Of a stretch of DNA of 48,624 nucleotides, positions 46,356 to 48,624 are shown one piece after another. Both the position numbers and the translations under genes were made by a program. The notes below the pieces were generated by a model, which did no database searches, was not told where the DNA came from, and saw only the letters and a list, made by a program, of their open reading frames with translations. Origin of the DNA: Candidatus Pacearchaeota archaeon (GTDB taxonomy: Archaea > Nanobdellota > Nanobdellia > Pacearchaeales > GW2011-AR1). The first letter of the stretch is position 1. Each line of letters starts with the position of its first letter. Where the stretch lies: NCBI GenBank assembly GCA_002688875.1, contig NZDU01000041.1, positions 1-48,624 on the forward strand, read 5' to 3'.

Positions 46356-46430
46356 TGGTCCTGCCAAGATTTGAACTTGGGACCCCCGCCTTATCAGAGC
46401 GGTACTCTAACCTGGCTGAGCTACAGGACC
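46356..46430 (-). tRNA. tRNA-Ile (GAT)
   Basis: Complete cloverleaf on the minus strand: acceptor GGTCCTG/CAGGACC, D-arm TAGCTCAGCCAGGTTAGAGT, anticodon loop CTGATAA (anticodon GAT), T-loop GTTCAAATC, discriminator A. No intron seen; CCA not encoded. Its 3' end is partly duplicated just downstream. Confidence 0.95.
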
Positions 46431-46477
46431 ATGTAAGAACTTATTGGAATAGGTTTATAAGGGTTTTGATTATTTTA

Positions 46478-47188
46478 TCATCCTTGCAACTCAATAGTTA
46501 GAAAATCGTTTTTGAGTTTGTATCTTAGGATGGGGAGGTTGAGGTTTAGGCTTTTTGAGTAGAGGTGTTTGTTTGAGAGGGCTTTGATTTCGATTGAGTT
46601 TTCTAGTTGGTTGATTAGAATGTCTTCGACGGATTTGACTCCTGGGACGTGGAGTTCGTAGACGATTTTGTTTGAGATACGTTTTAGTTTTGATTGGGGT
46701 TCTTTTTTTGGGAGTTTTGAGGATTTTTTTAATTTGTCTGTGAATACTTTTGGGTCGATTCTGATTTGGTTTACTTGGGCTTGAGTTTGTTGTTGATTGT
46801 TTTGGTTATTGAGGTGTTGATTGTTTGGGTTGTTGAAAACTTTTTTACCGTTTACGAAGAATTGAATGTTTAGATCGTTGGGAAGGTTTTGTCGATGTCT
46901 TTTATTGCGGGGGTTCATGGGGTGGTTTGGGTTTCTTGCGACTTCTTCGTTTAAGTTTCTCATTTGGTTTTCTAGCATTTTCATTGCGGTGCTGAACATT
47001 TTGTCCATGAAAGAGTCTGAGAAATTAGGGAAGGAATCTTGGATTGGTTCTTCTACTGAGTCGTTTCTTCCTAGGAATCCGAAGTCTTCTTTTTCGAAGT
47101 TAGAGTTGAGGTCGCTACCACATGATGGGCAGAATTCAAAGTCTTTTCTGACTCTTGTGTTGCAATTAGAACATTTGTTTCCGAACAT
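46478..47188 (-). CDS. Zinc-ribbon protein with Hsp20-like C-terminal domain
   Basis: 236-residue protein. N-terminal zinc ribbon CSNCNTRV and FCPSCGSDL (two CxxC pairs, residues ~5-25). The middle is a disordered Asn/Gln-rich stretch (~95-165). The C-terminal ~75 residues fit a small heat-shock/CS-type beta sandwich (SNKIVYELHVPGVKSVEDIL, QLENSIEIKALSNKHLYSKS, LPILRYKLKNDFLTIEL). I choose the ATG at 47188, because the upstream extension would translate the hairpin repeat at 47252. Possibly a chaperone or adaptor; family assignment is moderate. Confidence 0.75.
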   Translation of the reverse strand: MFGNKCSNCNTRVRKDFEFCPSCGSDLNSNFEKEDFGFLGRNDSVEEPIQDSFPNFSDSFMDKMFSTAMKMLENQMRNLNEEVARNPNHPMNPRNKRHRQNLPNDLNIQFFVNGKKVFNNPNNQHLNNQNNQQQTQAQVNQIRIDPKVFTDKLKKSSKLPKKEPQSKLKRISNKIVYELHVPGVKSVEDILINQLENSIEIKALSNKHLYSKSLNLNLPILRYKLKNDFLTIELQG

Positions 47189-47251
47189 GGTAATGTTAAT
47201 GATGGTTGATTTAAAAGGTTTTGGATGGGGTTTGGTTGGAATTAGTATTGC

Positions 47252-47313
47252 ATTAGTTCCACATCCCACTTCGTTGGGATGTTTCACTTATTTTATTGGT
47301 ATCTGATAATAAC
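47252..47313. repeat. Dispersed hairpin repeat, copy C
   Basis: Stem acatccca (47261-47268) with tgggatgt (47275-47282), tip cttcgt, then the tail ttattttattggtatctgat (ending near 47308). Lies upstream of the zinc-ribbon/Hsp20-like gene. Closest in tail sequence to copy B and in tip sequence to copy A. Confidence 0.6.
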
Positions 47314-47472
47314 ATTTATATCGAGATGTAAGTGATTTTTTTTAGATGGTAGGTTTTTTGGTTATATTGGTTTTTGTTAATTTTACCTATTTTATCGGTT
47401 GTTTCTGTTTTAGGAAAAACTTTTTAAATGGGTTGTGTTGGTATGTTTAGGTAAGGAGCTGAATGTGATAAA

Positions 47473-48177
47473 ATGACAGAGAACAAAATGACGGATTTGG
47501 ATTCTCGTAAGGATGAGCTTGCGAAGAAGTATGGGATTGATTTTGATAGTTTGGAGAGGGAGCAGGTGAAGTTGGCTAGGGATGTTGTGGTTAGGGATGG
47601 GTTTGATATGGGGTTGGTTGAGAGGTATGGGGCGGTTGAGAGTGTGTTTGTTGGGAATCGTATATTGTCGTGTGTTGTGGTTTGTGATAGGGATTTTGAG
47701 ATAGTTGATCAGGCTTATGTGATTGATAAGGTTAGGTTTCCTTATTTTCCGGGGTTTAGGAGTTATAGGGAGTTGCCTTCGATGATTGCGGCGTTTGAGA
47801 AGCTTCGGGAGAGGCCGGATGTTATGTTTGTTTCGGGGCAGGGAGTGATTCATCCTAGATTGGGGTTGGCTAGTCATTTTGGGATTGCTTCGGGGATTGC
47901 TACTATTGGGGTTTCTGGTTCTTTGGTTGGGTGTGAGACTGGGGATAATGATGGGGATGATATTGTTCGTGATGGGAAGAGGATAGGGAAGGTGTTGATT
48001 GGGAAGGAAGGGAGTAAGCCTTTGTTTATTAGTCCTGGGCATAATATTGGGGTTGATAGTTCGTATAAAGTTTCTAGGGAGTTGATTAAGTTGCCACATA
48101 AAAGGCCGGAGCCGATTCATTTGGCTAGTAAGTATGCTAAGGAAGTTAGGAAGGAGTTGGATGTTGGGATTAAGTGA
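47473..48177 (+). CDS. nfi: Endonuclease V-family protein with altered active site
   Basis: 234-residue protein of the endonuclease V (deoxyinosine-cleaving) fold: KVRFPYFPGFRSYRELP (~86-102), GQGVIHPRLGLASHFG (122-137), ISPGHNIGVDSSYK. Canonical enzymes use Asp-Glu-Asp. Here the first site aligns to Glu56 (GAVESVF for GVDVAY-type), the Glu is kept (Glu100), and the third Asp is Ser121 (FVSGQG for VDGHG-type). It may have lost cleavage, changed metal use, or be a binding protein. Length is normal; the start could also be the Met at codon 6. Confidence 0.82.
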   Translation: MTENKMTDLDSRKDELAKKYGIDFDSLEREQVKLARDVVVRDGFDMGLVERYGAVESVFVGNRILSCVVVCDRDFEIVDQAYVIDKVRFPYFPGFRSYRELPSMIAAFEKLRERPDVMFVSGQGVIHPRLGLASHFGIASGIATIGVSGSLVGCETGDNDGDDIVRDGKRIGKVLIGKEGSKPLFISPGHNIGVDSSYKVSRELIKLPHKRPEPIHLASKYAKEVRKELDVGIK

Positions 48178-48565
48178 AGTTTTTTATTCTTGGTAAGACT
48201 AAACGTGCTATAAGGGCTATTATTGAGAGGCTTAGGATTCCGACGATGATTACGTATATGAAGTATGAGCTTGTGGTGTAGAGTTCGCCTTGTTGGATTG
48301 CTTCGGTTGGGGGTTTTGGTGGTTGGTTGTTAGTTTCTTTTTGGTTATCTTGGGTTGATTTTTTATTTTCCTCTAGTTGGTTTTCTTGATCTTCTAGTGG
48401 GGGTTCGTTTTCTATTGCTAGTCCGGTTAGTCCTTTTATTTTTATGTTCTGGTTGATGTTTAGGTCTTCTTCTAAGATTCCTATTACGTTGAAAGTTAGT
48501 AAGAGGGCTACGGCTGTTATTGAGATTGACATTACTAGTGTGAAATGTTTGTTGTCTAGGATCAT
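48170..48565 (-). CDS. Membrane-anchored protein with acidic, Pro-rich loop
   Basis: 131-residue protein with a membrane helix near the N-terminus (~11-29, VMSISITAVALLLTFNVIG) and another near the C-terminus (~102-124, FIYVIIVGILSLSIIALIAR). Between them is a polar, Gln/Asn/Pro-rich segment (KESTQ-like, NNQPPKPPTEA) probably facing outside. No family recognised. Its ATG overlaps the stop of the partial upstream gene by four bases (ATGA), so they form one operon. Its 3' end overlaps the endonuclease V gene's end by eight bases. Confidence 0.6.
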   Translation of the reverse strand: MILDNKHFTLVMSISITAVALLLTFNVIGILEEDLNINQNIKIKGLTGLAIENEPPLEDQENQLEENKKSTQDNQKETNNQPPKPPTEAIQQGELYTTSSYFIYVIIVGILSLSIIALIARLVLPRIKNFT

Positions 48566-48624
48566 TGTTTTTCTTCGGGGTCGAAGTCTATGGCTAGGTA
48601 GTCGCCTTCTTTTAGTTTGAATCT
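48562..48624 (-). CDS. Partial gene, C-terminal 20 residues only
   Basis: The minus strand from the right edge encodes RFKLKEGDYLAIDFDPEEKQ and a TGA at 48562-48564 that overlaps the next ATG. The reading frame is open to the edge. Too little is visible to name it; it is the upstream operon partner of the membrane protein. Confidence 0.6.
   Translation of the reverse strand, partial: RFKLKEGDYLAIDFDPEEKQ

Noticed and set aside
33421..47313. The three hairpin copies as a CRISPR array
   Set aside because: They are dispersed over 14 kb, differ in stem sequence and have no regular spacers; no CRISPR array or cas gene is seen in the window.

Overview
The window is a gene-dense, AT-rich stretch of an archaeal chromosome, most likely from a DPANN-type lineage (Woesearchaeota/Pacearchaeota-like). 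That placement is inference. The archaeal assignment rests on eukaryote-type ribosomal proteins (L31e, L39e, S19e, L15e), aIF1A, aIF2-beta, TBP, MCM, GatDE, a TrmB regulator, a Pno1-type KH protein and wybutosine enzymes. Several genes look bacterial in type: AspRS, a long-form S-adenosylhomocysteine hydrolase (SAHH), a cold-shock protein and GatCA. Most genes are short, leaderless-looking and preceded by a TATA-like box about 25 bases upstream. Many ORFans are threaded between or inside conserved operons.

Layout. 1-1481: ribosomal operon (S19e, ORFan, L39e, L31e; minus strand). 1597-1930: two tiny genes. 1981-2716: IS200-type element, where the strand composition also flips (C-rich to G-rich plus strand). 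2751-8177: salvage locus for S-adenosylmethionine by-products, with two fusion proteins (adenosine kinase-SAHH; methylthioadenosine phosphorylase-adenine phosphoribosyltransferase). Its 3' end is interrupted by a ribbon-helix-helix/endonuclease module that leaves a displaced copy of the apt 3' end. 8476-19787: rRNA methyltransferase, gatD, epimerase, DUF1003, HipA-like kinase, gatE, aspS, phosphoesterase, gatC, ORFan, gatA. Both GatE and AspRS lack their usual GAD domain. 20344-22017: a VapBC toxin-antitoxin pair between a displaced 5' copy and the intact copy of a Taw2-like gene. 22109-29828: cold-shock protein, TrmB, a PLP-decarboxylase/methyltransferase operon, taw3, ftsZ. 29955-36571: nitroreductase, tRNA-Asn, KH protein, aIF1A, DUF424, zinc ribbon, aIF2-beta, RPA-like protein, 2H phosphoesterase, peroxiredoxin. 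36868-48624: membrane protein, MCM helicase with an intein, TBP, DNA ligase, VKOR, L15e, tRNA-Ile, zinc-ribbon/Hsp20-like protein, endonuclease V-like protein and two partly visible membrane-locus genes.

How the parts work together. Translation dominates: ribosomal proteins, initiation factors, indirect aminoacylation (AspRS with GatCA for Asn-tRNA; GatDE for Gln-tRNA), tRNA-Asn and wybutosine modification. Replication and transcription are represented by MCM, RPA, ligase and TBP. The two salvage fusions would clear both by-products of S-adenosylmethionine and convert both to AMP. The most unusual signals are these fusions and two small selfish-looking modules that sit at a host gene end, with a functional end beside them and an older copy of that end displaced to their far side.
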